Source: Epichloe hybrida
Taxonomy: Eukaryota; Ascomycota; Sordariomycetes; Hypocreales; Clavicipitaceae
Length of the DNA stretch: 64,000 nucleotides
Assembly: GCA_019022495.1 (NCBI GenBank)
Contig: JAFEKR010000006.1
Location: forward strand, 1,426,001-1,490,000
Reading direction: 5' to 3'
Below the pieces are notes generated by a model. The model was not told the DNA's origin and did not search any database. It saw only the letters and a list, made by a program, of their open reading frames with translations. This document shows positions 36,718 through 49,253 of this stretch, piece by piece (position 1 is the stretch's first letter; the number at the start of each line of letters is the position of its first letter). The position numbers and the translations under genes were made by a program.

Positions 36718-38474
36718 ATAATATTATAAGTCTAAGATAAAGTTCTTTATCTTATTTTATATAATTTATTTCTTTTTACTAAGATATAATAAAACTATAG
36801 CACTTATTAATAAGAACTTTATACTATTATTAAGTTTTATTAAAAATATAAATATTTTTTTAAGTTAAGAATAAGATTAACTATCTTTATAGACTATATA
36901 CCACTTATAATATTTATAACTATTACTAGTTATAAGGGTATTTATACTAGATAGGTTACTAAGCTAAGGCTATTAAATATTAAGATTTATTTTATCTAAG
37001 GAAAATAGAATATTAATACTAATAAGTTATCTTAAACTATATTTCTATTAGATAATTATATAAATAATTTAACTAAGTTTAAGTTAAGGGATATAGTTTA
37101 AAATTAGTAAATCTAGAAAGATAAAGTTAAAGAATATAAGAAGATATTAAAGACTCTAAAATCTACTAAGATTTAGAAGAAATCTAATATTAAGGGATTA
37201 AGCTAGAATATAAGATAGCTAAAGGTATTACTTAGAGTTAAATTACTATAGAGAAAATACTTAGAGAAGCTATAGTATAAGGAAATTATAAGGTTTTTTA
37301 CTACTAGAAAGTGTTATAAGAAAGATTATAACTATTATACTATTAGAAAAATAGTTATAAAAATATAATAGTATAAACTTAAGAATAAGGTTCTTTAGTT
37401 TAAGGGAAGATATAATAAATAATATTACCTAGTAAGAAAAGAAGTAATAAGTGCCCTATAGAAGGCTTATAATAAGTCTAAATATTTTAAAGTAAACCTA
37501 ACTTAGTAATAGTTAACTTAATTAGTGTTTTAGCCTAGGATAAGTAGTAATATTATTAACTATATTCTAGGGTATATGCTATATACCTAATATATTACTT
37601 AAAAGAAAAAAGCACTAAATTAACTAGTAGTAGTAAATAAACTATTTTAAGTAATAAGAATAAACTATATTAGACTATTTCTAAAATTAAAGTAAAAGAT
37701 TTAGTATATACTTATTATAGTTAATTATTTCTCTTAGTTTATATAGCTATTTCCCTATAGGTTAACTAGTGCTATAAAGGTAGTATTACTTATAGACTTA
37801 GATAAATAGGTTATTACTTACTCTAAAGGGTTTTTATACTAATCCTAGGCTAGTATTTAGGTTAATAAAGTTATTAGTGTTTTTAAAAAGAAAGGGAGTA
37901 AACTTAATAAATACTCTAAGATAGTCTTATAAGAGTATTAGACTAGTAAAGGTATTAAATTAAACCTTGTAAGGTATATTAAATAAAATAATATTTAATA
38001 TAAAGAACTAGGATTTCTAACTTCTTAATATAATAAATAATATATTAAATCTATAGGTTATACTCCTATAGAGGTACTATATAAATTAATATAAAACTTA
38101 GGGATAAGGCTAGGAGCCTTATTAACCTAAAGTTTAGCTAGTTAAAGTAATAATTTTTATAAGAATTTAGCTTAGCTACTAGAGAAGTCCTTAGAAGAAA
38201 ATATAGTAATATATTTTATAAGGAATATTAAATCTTATTATATAGTAGTTAAGGCTAATAGGAAGTTAAAGGCTATTACTTATAAAGAACACTATAGATA
38301 ATAGAGATTTAAGCTATTTAAACTAGGTAAGATAGTAATAGTAATTACTAAGGGAAAGCCCCTAAAGTTATAGCTATAGTAGTAAGGACTATTTTAAATT
38401 AAAACTTAGACTAAGTATACTTCTTATTAACTTATTAACCTAAATAAATTAAGAGTAAGGGGAGGGTATAGCTT
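36718..38474 (+). mobile_element. RIP-degraded plus-strand Gypsy remnant, integrase end
   Basis: Near 38320-38460 the plus strand reads FKLFKLGKIVIVIT, then GLF-stop-IKT, TSYQLINLNKLR, resembling the end of Gypsy integrase (FKVGDLVYV...KWxGPFxI...SYxL). A purine tract AAGAGTAAGGGGAGGG at about 38453-38468 follows, as expected before a 3' LTR. The putative LTR start is cut by the solo LTR at 38475. The upstream part is too eroded to define. Confidence 0.45.
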
Positions 38475-38743
38475 TGTCATGGCTTGCACCGAAAGGTTGT
38501 AAACGAAGTGATAGCTAAGACTATTGTAGTCACTGCTAGATAAATACTAGCTAGGGCAGGTGTATAAAGGTTTTAATCTCTAACCTAGTACTAATAATAT
38601 GCGTAGTCTTTAATAAATACCTTGCTTTATAAGCACGTGGCTATCTTATAGCTAGCTAGCCTCTTTGTTATTCATATAGCCTAAAGGTTCTCTAAAGACC
38701 TGCTTTAATAAACATCCTATCTTTAACCTCTGCGCTCCTGACA
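38475..38743 (-). mobile_element. Solo LTR of the 270-bp Gypsy family, TSD AGCTT
   Basis: 269 bp from TGTCATGGCTTGCACC to GCTCCTGACA, flanked by exact AGCTT at 38470-38474 and 38744-38748. The orientation is the same as in the full element at 28858-36717. Both ends are well preserved; the middle has a few transitions. It has landed just behind the polypurine tract of another Gypsy element. Confidence 0.9.
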
Positions 38744-39468
38744 AGCTTAGACTACTATAAAGATACTTTAAAGGCTTATATCCCTTAAACTAGTTATTTA
38801 AAGACTTTATAAGATTAACTATTATTAAGGAGAACTAAATTATAGAGATAAAATTAAGGGAGAAACCTTAAGATATAGAAAAATACATAATTTATATAGT
38901 AAGAGTTAGAGGTTTAATAGAAAAAAAAAGAGAGAGAAAAAAGAAATAAAAGAAAAGAAAAAGAAGGAAAAAAGTAAAAGGTATAGCTTAGTAGTTATTT
39001 AAAAGATAGGAAAAGGTAAGCTAAGAGTAAGCTTAAAGTGAAAATTAAAGAAGATTATATACTTCCCCCTCTTTTTCTCTTATATTCTAGCACTTTTTAC
39101 CCTTTTTCTTAGTTACTAAGGTAAAACTAGTAATTTTTATTATTATTTTAAGTTTAACCCTAATAAATTTTATTAGTTTTTATTTAAAGGTTAAAGACTT
39201 TCTCTCTCTTACTTAGCTATAATTATATTATACTTATATTTTCTTATTTAAAACTATTTACTATTAAACTTTCTTTTAGTATAACTCTTATAATTATAAG
39301 TCTAGGAAAAGCTTTAAGTCTTACTAAATAAATAGTTACTTTACTAGTAGCTAGAGAAATATACTAGGTAAGTATTAAGTAAAAGGACTTATACTTATTT
39401 AAAGACTTATACTTTATATAAAACCCTAAGGAGCTAGCTATTACTTATACTATTTAAAAAGAGACAAT
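38744..39468. other. RIP-mutated DNA, probable continuation of the interrupted Gypsy 3' LTR and flank
   Basis: Continues the sequence split by the solo LTR. Contains an A/G-rich stretch (38920-39000) followed by a C/T-rich stretch near 39063-39115. No coding remnant. Confidence 0.4.
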
Positions 39469-39685
39469 TGTTATGGACTAGCCCCTAGGCGACTGTAATA
39501 GGGCGTTAATATAGTATTAAGAGACTTAAGGAGAAAGGAGGAAGGGTAAGAGGCTATCCCTAGTAATGCCCCTTATACCCCCTTAGCTACTTATATAAGC
39601 CTCCTTTCCTTACCTTAATTACTTTTACTACTTCTCTCTTTAACTACTATATAAATAATACTTAGGTAAAGCCTAAGCCCTTATA
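39469..39685 (-). repeat. Left LTR of the 217-bp-LTR Gypsy
   Basis: 217 bp, same length as its partner at 48788-49004. Less mutated at its outer end, with the intact start TGTTATGGACTAGCCCC. It retains the palindromic core GTAAAGCCTAAG near its inner end. Confidence 0.85.
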
Positions 39686-39774
39686 TATACCCTTACTTAC
39701 CTATTATTAATAAACTCCCCTTTATATTAACCCTTAGTAATATATATAATACTTATATTATATATACCCTTAGT

Positions 39775-42101
39775 CAGAGTATTGTTTGTAGTGTAGTTAG
39801 TGTAGTTTTTAGGAAAAACTTGTATTTGTAATGTAGTTTTTTTTTTCTTGTAGTTAATGTATTGTAGTTTTTTTTTTTTATAGTGTAGTGTATTATAGTT
39901 TTTTTTTACTTGTAGTGTAGTGTAGTTAGTGTAGTTACTAACTACACTAACTACAAAAACTACAATGTAGTGTTAGTAAAAAAAAAGTGGGCCTTTTTAT
40001 TATATAATGTTATTATAAGGATTAAAAGAAAGCTAGTTATATAGAAGGTTTTATTATTACCTATTTTACTTAATTAGTTATAGAATTTATAATATTTACC
40101 TTTTTTTAAGAATTTTACTATAACTAGGGTTATTTATAATATTATACCTTTTTAATAATACTATTATACTTATTACTTTATTTTACTAATATAACTTTAA
40201 GAAAAACTAAATTATTCTTTTATTTACTATTACTACTAATTACTTACTCTTTCTATAATTTATTATTATTATTTTAATTAAAAATACCCTAAACTAAATA
40301 TAATATAATTAGTTAATAAATCTAAATAAATAATAAGAAGTTAATAAAGTATATACTTAGTATTAATATATTATTAGTTATATAATAAGAACTTTAAAAA
40401 AGCTAAAACTATTTATTTACTATTTAAACTAATTAAATATTACTTTAAGCTTTATAATTCTAAAGCTTTAAGAAGTTATATATAGTAACTTTATATATCT
40501 TATTATAATAATATATAAAGAAAGAATATAATAGACTAATATTTATAATTTATTAATAGATAACTAATAGTATTATTTTAATTACCCTTATATAGCTTAA
40601 ATAAGCTATAAAAAATAAGTTTAACTTGTTTTTAAAAATAATACTAGGACTTAGTTTTATATAATATACTATACTTATTATAAAAGCTTTAATAACTTTT
40701 ATAACCTTAATTACTATTATTACTATAATTACTATTATTACTATAATTACTATATTACTATAATTACTATAATTACTATAATTACTATAATTACTATAAT
40801 TACTATTATTACTATAATTACTATAATTACTATTATTACTATATTACTATTATTACTATAATTACTATAATTACTATATTACTATAATTACTATTATTAC
40901 TATAATTACTATAATTACTATAATTACTATTATTACTATAATTACTATAACTATTATTACTATAATTACTATAATTACTATTATTACTATTATTACTATA
41001 ATTACTATTATTACTATAATTACTATAATTACTATAATTACTATAATTACTATAATTACTATAATTACTATTATTACTATAATTACTATTATTACTATAA
41101 TTACTATTATTACTATAATTACTATAATTACTATAATTACTATTATTACTATAATTACTATTATTACTATAATTACTATTATTACTATAATTACTATTAT
41201 TACTATAATTACTATTATTTCACTTTTATTATTATTTTAAAAAAACATAAAAGAGAAAACATTTTTATAATATTAATATTTTTAAAAACCTTAAAATACT
41301 AAGTTATTAAAAACTATAGCTTTTACTATAGTAATTTACTTGTAATTACTAGTATTTATATTTAAGTTATTTATTTATTATTTATTTATTATTAAACTTT
41401 AACACTAATAATATTATAAGTAATCTTAGTAATCTTAGTAATCTTAGTAATACTAGTAATATTAGTAATATTAGTATTATAAGCTATTATAAGCTATAAT
41501 AAGATATAATAAGTTATTATAAGCTATAATAAGATATAATAAGCTACTATAATAAGATATAATAAGCTACTTATATTAAGTTTACTAGTAGTTCTTTTTA
41601 TAGTTTTTTAAAATAAGTAATAATAATAATTTATAGAAATATAAAATAATTTATAGAAATAGTAAATAATATAATAAGAAGGTTTTTCTTTAAGTTATAT
41701 TAGGGAAATAAAGTATTAAGTTAAATAGTATTATTAAAAAAGTATAATATTATATATAACCTTACTTAGTTATAATAAAATTATAAAAATAATATAATAT
41801 TATAAATTTTATAACTAATTTAATAAAATAAGTAATAATAAAAGCTTTTATATAACTAGCTTTCTTTTAACCTTATAAATACTAATAACTAATAAAAAGT
41901 CTAATACTACATTTGTAGTGTTTGTAGTTAGTGTAGTTTAGGAAAAAAAATTTGTAGTGTAATGTATTGTAGTTTTTTTTTCCTTATAGTTAGTGTAGTT
42001 TGTAGTGTAGTGTAGTTTGTAGTGTAATGTAGTTTGTAGTGTAGTTACTACACTACACTACAAATACTACACTACACTACACGTTTTAGTGCAATACTCT
42101 G
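39775..42101 (+). mobile_element. hAT-like element, 2327 bp, TSD CCCTTAGT
   Basis: Ends CAGAGTATTG...CAATACTCTG, flanked by exact 8-bp duplications CCCTTAGT at 39767-39774 and 42102-42109. An 8-bp TSD with a CAGAG-type inverted terminus is the hallmark of hAT transposons. Both subterminal regions (about 200 bp each) are dense arrays of TGTAGTG and TAGTGTAGTT words in both orientations, like hAT transposase-binding repeats. The interior is extremely AT-rich, with a 9-bp array at 40709-41219; no transposase frame survives, so it is non-autonomous or ruined by RIP. Three related copies lie at 49254-51034, 51991-55803 and 53586-55453. Confidence 0.85.
40709..41219. repeat. 9-bp minisatellite array (TATAATTAC and variants)
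   Basis: About 500 bp of tandem TATAATTAC and TATTATTAC units, inside the hAT-like element. The copies at 52 and 54 kb have only a few units at the same place, so this array expanded in this copy alone. Confidence 0.9.
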
Positions 42102-45100
42102 CCCTTAGTTATTATAATAAAAACTACCCTTACTAATAGCTATTTATAAAGCATTTAATAAGCACTTACCCTACTACCTTATTATTTATTATAGTAACCC
42201 CTTACTTCTAGGTATTATTTTGTAGTGTGTGTAATACATTTACCTTGCTAATAGGTTATTTATTATAAATAATTGCCTTACCCTTACCTATTATATATAA
42301 TATATTTGCCTTACTAATAGGTTATTTATTATAAATAATTACCTTACTCTTACTTATTTATAGTATACCTAATATAAGTATAACTTTTACTATAAATATC
42401 TTACTTTAGCTTATACTTATCTTACTTTCCCTTTTATATAATACTATCCCTTTATTATTATAATTCTATTATACCTTTCTTATTATCCTATTAGTTTTTT
42501 CCTTTTAAATAATTATTTCCTTTACTAAAATACCTTAATACTAAACTAATACCCTTACTCCTATAGCTTTAGTAGCTATAAGAGTAGTTACTTTTACTAC
42601 ACTAATATCCTATTTTATTAGTAAGTACCTTATAAAGGGAAACTCTAATAATAAATAGTATACTATACCTAAATTAGTCTAGTGTTCTTATAGTCTTTAT
42701 ATTAAATAAGCTCTTACTACTAGTATTTTAAACTATTATTTACCCTAAAGTAAGGAGTTATATTTTACTTATTAGTAATATTATATTACTTATATATAGT
42801 ACACTAGGCTTTTATTTACTAACCTATAACTCTAATATACCCTTAAGAATCTTAAGGCTAAAATTACTATAAGTATATATATTATTAAACCTAGAGTCCT
42901 TAAGACTATAATTACTAAGGAAAAGATACTTATTTTATTATAAAGATATTACTATTTTATTAGTTACTAGAATACTCTCCTTAGCTAGGTATAATTTAAC
43001 TTAGCTTCTATATACTTAGCTCTTAAGGTATCTCTAGCTATAAATACCCCTATAATAAATATAACTAGCCTTAATATTATCCCCTTTATTAGCACTAGCC
43101 CTTTAGCTAGTTATAGTATAGTATAGTCTATAAAATAAGTTACTAGTATTTTATTCTAATAGAACTAATAGGTTATTAGTAACCTAAATACTATATATAA
43201 AGAAATATATAAATAGTTTACTACCTTTATCTAGGCACTTACTCTTTATTATTATAGTAAGAACTAATACTATTATTAAATTACTAAGTTAAGTAATAAC
43301 TCTCCTTCCTATTATTACTAGTAACTTACTTATTTTCTCTTTAAGTTAAAGTTAGCTAGTTTTTCTCTTAAATATACCCTTAGAAACCCTAAAGCTAGCT
43401 AACCCCTAGCTAGAAATAATATTCCTTATCTTACTAAGATTACTATTTTTACTTACTATCCCCTCCTTTATACTTTAGTTATACCTTTACTTATATATAC
43501 TTTATATACTAACTTTACTTATACTATTTAAAACCTAGGTTATATCCCTAGTAAATAACTCTTTATACTATAACTATTACTAAGTAAATATACTATAGCT
43601 ATATTAATAAAGCACTAACTTTAAATAAAGGTAATATATACTTATATAAACTCTTTTATTAATTTAGATAAAAACTTAGAGAATAATTATTCCCTTTAAG
43701 TAATAGTAATAAACTATAATATATTAGTATCTTAGATATATATAAGAGTCTTTATAGGTAAATAAGTTTTCTAAAATTAACTTAGTTTATTATTATATTA
43801 TATATCTCCTTATTTTACCTTAAACTTATTAAGGGCTTATATTTATACTATATTCTCTAATAGTTCTTATATAAGCTATATATAGCTTACTTACTTAATA
43901 AGTATATTATATCTCTTACCCTAGCCTAAGGCATTCTAAGCCACTAGGATTTACTTAACTTAATATTTCTTAATAAGTTTATTATTACCCTTTACTAGGA
44001 CTTATTCTAGTTTTAGATAGGAGTTCTAGAGCTTTTAACTAAGGAGAGGGTTTTTTATAGTATATTTAATAAGGTTTATATAAAATACTAGGTAAATACC
44101 TCTTAGGATATTAAGCTATACTATAAGTAATATTAGGACTTTTATAACTATATACTTTACTATTACTTAATTAAGTTTTTATAAGAGGTAATTAGTTTTA
44201 ATATTTTTAAGTAAAAGCTATACTTTATCTCCTACCTAAAACTATTTTACTAGCTAATATAAAGTAAATATAGTGTCTTATTACCTTTATTATATATAGG
44301 CTATTATAGCTTATACTAGATAAGTACTTTTCTAGAGGTGCTTAAGAAACTATATTACTTATCCCTTTAGTATTATTATAAAAGTAAATATATCTAGTAG
44401 TAACTAGACTAGCTTTAGATTATAGCTATATAATAGCTTATTTAGGCTAACTCCTATTATAGAAAATAGCCTATTATTAATTATAAGCTAGTAAGTAGCT
44501 AGATATTCTAGCTAGTTAAACTATAAGAAAAAGACTATAATATATAGTATTACCTATACCTCTTAGTTTACTTACTTAGTATTACTATTAGTTTATAAGT
44601 AATATAATATAAAAAGTAACTAATTAATCCTAACTAGGGAGCATAATATTATCTAAAACTTTCCTAACTAATCTAAACTATAATCTATAATAATTAATTA
44701 AGGAAACCCCTTAAACTACTACTAAACTATTTTAAACCTCTTTATATATTCCTTAGCTCCTATAGAAGTTATAGCCTTAAGCTAAATAAATTTAAAGAGT
44801 TAATCTATAATAACTATTAGGTATTATAGCTTTTCTAGGGATAGTGCTAGTAAGTTTATTATAAAGTTAATAGAGATCTATAACTAAAACTAGTTAGGGA
44901 TAAGTAAAGGCTTTAGTAAGCTCTAGTGTTATTAATAGCTCTTATAACTACTATAGTAGTAATAGTTATAAATAAACCTAGTAATATCTTATAATATCCT
45001 ATCCTAGTAAAACTACTATTATAAGATTTAGAATGTGGTATTATAGCCTAGGTGCCTTATTACTAGTAAATTATAGTATTACTATATTAGAGTTATTATA

Positions 45101-48100
45101 AAAGGCTCCTAAGCTAGGACCTAGGTATAGCCCCTAAACTAAAGTGCCTTATAAGCGCTTAAAGAATAATTTACTACTTACTCCCTTATAAGTACCTTAA
45201 TAAAAAACCTTTAGGCCCTTTTCTAAATAGCCCTTAATTAAATACTATATATAAGGTTAAAGATAATAGCCTAGTCCTATAAGGTCTAAAGGTATTTAGT
45301 AGTAAAGAGAACCTTACTAGCTAGTAATAGTGCTATATTACTATTATCTTACTATTTATCTAGTATTAGTAAGAGTTATATAATAGTAATAGGTTATAGA
45401 ATATATCCTATTCTAGAGGTTACCCCTTCCTAGTCTTACTCCCTTTAAGAAAGAGTATTAGGCCACTATGCTTATATACTAAGTCTATACTAGAGGTAAA
45501 AATTAAATAGCATAAGTATATTTGCTTATTAAGCTTACTATTCTAATATTAACTAAGGAGTTATAAAGTACTCTAGGTTCTTATAGTCTATGTAAATTAT
45601 AAATAGACTAGAAATGCCCTATAGCTTAGCTAACTATACCTTAAGGCATAAGATAATAGCTAATAACTCCTTATTATAGATTCTATAGTTCTTTTATAAG
45701 GATATAAGGCTAGTAAAGTAATAGGTAACTAGGTATATAATGCTATCCTAGCCTTATTAGGAAAGGTATTCTCTAATAGCTATTCCTAAATAATTAGCTT
45801 TTACTACTATAAGGAAATCTAGATTCTATTATGCTAGTACTAGGTATATAATAAAGGCGTCTTTTAACTTATTAAAGGTATTATTCTCTTTAGGCCTCTA
45901 TTAAAAAGGGATATTTCTCTTAGTTAATTATATTAGTAGTGCTACTAGTTTTAAAAAGTTACTAATAAAGTTATAGTAAAAGTTAGTAAACCCTAGGAAG
46001 CTATAAACCCCCTAAAGTTTTATTAAGGCTACTTATTCCCTAATAGCTATAACCTTTGCTAAATCTAGATAAATAAAATAACTTACTATAATAATATATC
46101 CTAGGTATTAAACCTTCTTTACTATAAATATAGACTTATTAAGGTCTAAGTATAACCCTATAGCCCTTAGGTAGCCTAATATTACCTAGACCTTAGCTAT
46201 ATAGTCTTTCCTTAATCCCCCTAAGTAAATTAAGATATTATCTAAGTATGCTATAATAAAATCCCTTAATACATCCCCTAAGGACTTATTAATATAATAT
46301 TAGAATATTACTAGTGCACTAGCTAAGCTAAAGGGGTAAACTAGCTACTTAAATAGCCTAAACCTAGTTTAAAACGCTATTAGGTACTCCTAGCCCTTAG
46401 TAATCTATAGCTTATAAAACACTATATAAATATTTACCTTTATAAACTAGTGTGCCTAGGATAAGGAATAGAGTGTCTCCTTAATTAATAGGAGGGAATA
46501 GTAATCCTATACTATTATCTTATTAAGAGCGTAATAGTCTATATAAAAACGCTAACCCCTATTAGTCTTTTTAATAAGGAAAACTAGAGCTATAGCTAAT
46601 AATAAGCTAGTATAAATCTAACCCTTATTTATTAAGTCTATAATCTAGTATTTAACCTCTAGAAGCTAGTCCCTTAGTATATTATATAGTAGTCCCTAAG
46701 GGAGCACTAGTTTAGACTTATCCTAATTCTTATATAAGTATATATAGTAATTAAGAGACCCCTAATAAGGAGGTAAGCTATTAGCTTTAGCTTTATTAAA
46801 AAGGTCTATAAAGTTAGCTAACTCCTTAGGTAATATTAATATATCTAGGCTATTTAGTTTTATCTTAGGCACTATAATCTATAGTACTATTATTATCTCC
46901 CTAAGGCTTATAGTAATAAACATTATAAAAGTGTTCTTTCTCTAGTGTGCTTAGCGTGCTTCTATAGTATATAAGAACCTAATAATCCCTTATACTAAAG
47001 TCTTTACCTTATATATAAAGGCTTTAAAGATATATAAGCTCTTTATTACTCTAATAACTAATTACTATTTTACTATATAAATAACTATATTATAATATTC
47101 TAGCTATAGTATCCTAAGTATAATATCTTATATAAGGCCTAGGATAATATATAAATACACTAATAACTCCTAGCTATTAATGTTTATTCTAGTGTGTACT
47201 ATATAGGTAATTAAGGAGGTGTTTTCTTATACTCTCTTTCCCTTTCTTTTTATTTTTACTATAGTCTAGATATACTTTCTCTTTAGTAACTATATAAGCT
47301 TTAGGCTAAGCTATTTTACTACTAACTTACTTATAGTATTATAATAATTATAATTATAATTAATCTAGATATTAATATAATAATATATATTAAAGAGTAT
47401 AGGAATTAAGAATAGTAATTAGTCTATATATTATACTATATCTTACTTTAACTCTATATAGCTTAAATAGTTATCTTATATTATAGTATATAGTTAGCCT
47501 CCTTACCCTTATATAAGACTTTACTTAAGGGCTACTTATTTTCTATAGGGGGAATATTTACCTCCTTATTTATACTTTCCTTATTTACTTTATATAAGTT
47601 AATACTAACCTATAGGTAATAAGGTAAGAGAAAGGTACACTCCTAAATATAGTAATCCTTAGATTTATATTATAAGTAATATCCCTCCTAATAGTATTTA
47701 GCTAACTTTACTTCTAATACCTATTTAGCCTATTATATATTTATAGTAAGCTTTAAACTCTTTTCCTTCTTAACTAGCCTATTTTATTTTCCTAATTAAG
47801 TCCTTACTATATATACCCTAGTTATTAGTATATTACCCTTATAGTTAGTTTAAGGTATAGGTTTAGCTAGCTATAGTTTATATTAAAACTAGTACTTATT
47901 CTCTATAGTAAAGGCCTTAATATTAACTATAATCTTATAATACTATATAATAGCTATATACTATATACTCTAGCTAATACCCTAGCTTATACTAATTTCT
48001 CTTAAATACTTATTAAGCGCTTATTAAAGCTTTACTAGCTTTATATTATTCCCTTAATAATCCCCTCTTACTAATAAGAGCTTCTTTATAAAGTAAATAA

Positions 48101-48787
48101 AAAATATAGAAAATAGCTCCCCTAGGCCTTATTTTATTTAGTTAAGTTTTATAAGGGCTATCTTTTACCTATATAAATTAGAGAATATAAACCTAAGGTA
48201 TTCTAGGAATTTAGCTAGGTTAAAATTATAAATACTACCTTATTTAAAGAAAGTAGCTACTTAAAACTAGACTTTAGAGAATAAGTTTTAGTAAATAAAT
48301 ATTTACTTATTCTTATTAGTTTTAATAAAGTCCTTATTTACCTATAGCTTATATTTTATTAGGAACCTTTATATAGTAAATAAGGCCTTATTACTATTAT
48401 ATAAGTTACCTATAGGGATAGGTTTTTATTTTACCCTAGGTATAGTTAAGACTAAGTTAAAGGTAAGAGGTAAAGTAAGGTTAACTATTAAGGTATTAGG
48501 CTAGGCTATAATAAGTAGTTAGGTTAAAGGTCCTATAGTATTTATAGCTACTTATTATTAAAGGCATATAAGCTTTACTATTTACTTATTAAGTATAAGT
48601 TAAAGCATTTTAAATTAGGCTTATTAAGCTACTAGTAGTGCTATAGCATTAAATAAAGGAGTTATTATCCCCTAGCTAGGTTAGTCTTATAGTTAAAGCG
48701 TGTCTATTATATTTATTAATATATTTATTAGTATTTCTATTATGTCTTTTAGTAGTTATTAAAAAGGACTAAAGAAAGTCTCTTAAT
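42102..48787 (-). other. Internal region of the 217-bp-LTR Gypsy
   Basis: Continuous RIP-mutated DNA with the RT core described above; in minus orientation gag would lie towards 48 kb and integrase towards 42-44 kb. No intact frame. No other insertion was recognised. Confidence 0.6.
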
Positions 48788-49004
48788 TATTATAGACTAG
48801 CCCCTAGGTAACTATAATAAAGCGTTAATATAGTATTAAAAGACTTAAGGAAAAAGGAGAAAAGGTAAGAGGCTATCCCTAGTAATGCCTCTTATACCCC
48901 CTTAGCTACTTATATAAGTCTCCTTTCCTTACCTTAATTACTTTTACTACTCCTCTCTCTAATTACTATACAAACAATGCTTAGGCAAAGCCTAAGCCCT
49001 TGCA
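48788..49004 (-). repeat. Right LTR of the 217-bp-LTR Gypsy
   Basis: 217 bp. The outer end keeps AATGCTTAGGCAAAGCCTAA and ends TTGCA; the inner end is RIP-altered (TATTATAGAC for TGTTATGGAC). The adjacent sequence from 49005 matches the interior of the hAT-like elements. Confidence 0.85.
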
Positions 49005-49253
49005 AAACCTTAAAATACTAAGTTATTAAAACTTATAGCTTTTACTATAGTAATTTACTTATAATTACTTATATTTATATTTAAGTTATTTATTTATTTT
49101 TTATTTTTTATTAAACTTTAACACTAATAATATTATAAGTAATCTTAGTAATCTTAGTAATCTTAGTAATCTTAGTTATATTAGGGAAATAAAGTATTAA
49201 GTTAAATAGTATTATTAAAAAAGTATAATATTATATATAACCTTACTTAGTTA
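49005..49253 (+). mobile_element. Fragment of a hAT-like element
   Basis: Matches the interior of the full copies (for example 41285-41500 and 41690-41770), including the AATCTTAGT tandem repeat. It is cut on the left by the Gypsy LTR and on the right by another hAT-like insertion at the octamer CTTAGTTA. Confidence 0.75.

Larger units (their letters stand above)
39469..49004 (-). mobile_element. RIP-degraded Gypsy LTR retrotransposon with 217-bp LTRs, carrying a nested hAT-like insertion
   Basis: Two LTRs of 217 bp at 39469-39685 (TGTTATGGACTAGCCCC to CCCTTATA) and 48788-49004 (TATTATAGACTAGCCCC to CCCTTGCA). The minus strand reads K-D-F-I-I-A-Y-L-D-N-I-L-I-Y at about 46266-46225, with YLDN at 46248-46237, a RIP-altered Gypsy YLDD box. 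Removing the hAT insertion at 39775-42101 leaves about 7.2 kb, normal for Gypsy. Flanking pentamers ACAAT and AAACC do not match, so an end may have been rearranged; the right flank lies inside hAT-like sequence, the left does not. Confidence 0.85.

Noticed and set aside
39469..49004. A TSD for the 217-bp-LTR Gypsy
   Set aside because: Flanks ACAAT and AAACC do not match even allowing RIP changes, so no TSD is claimed.
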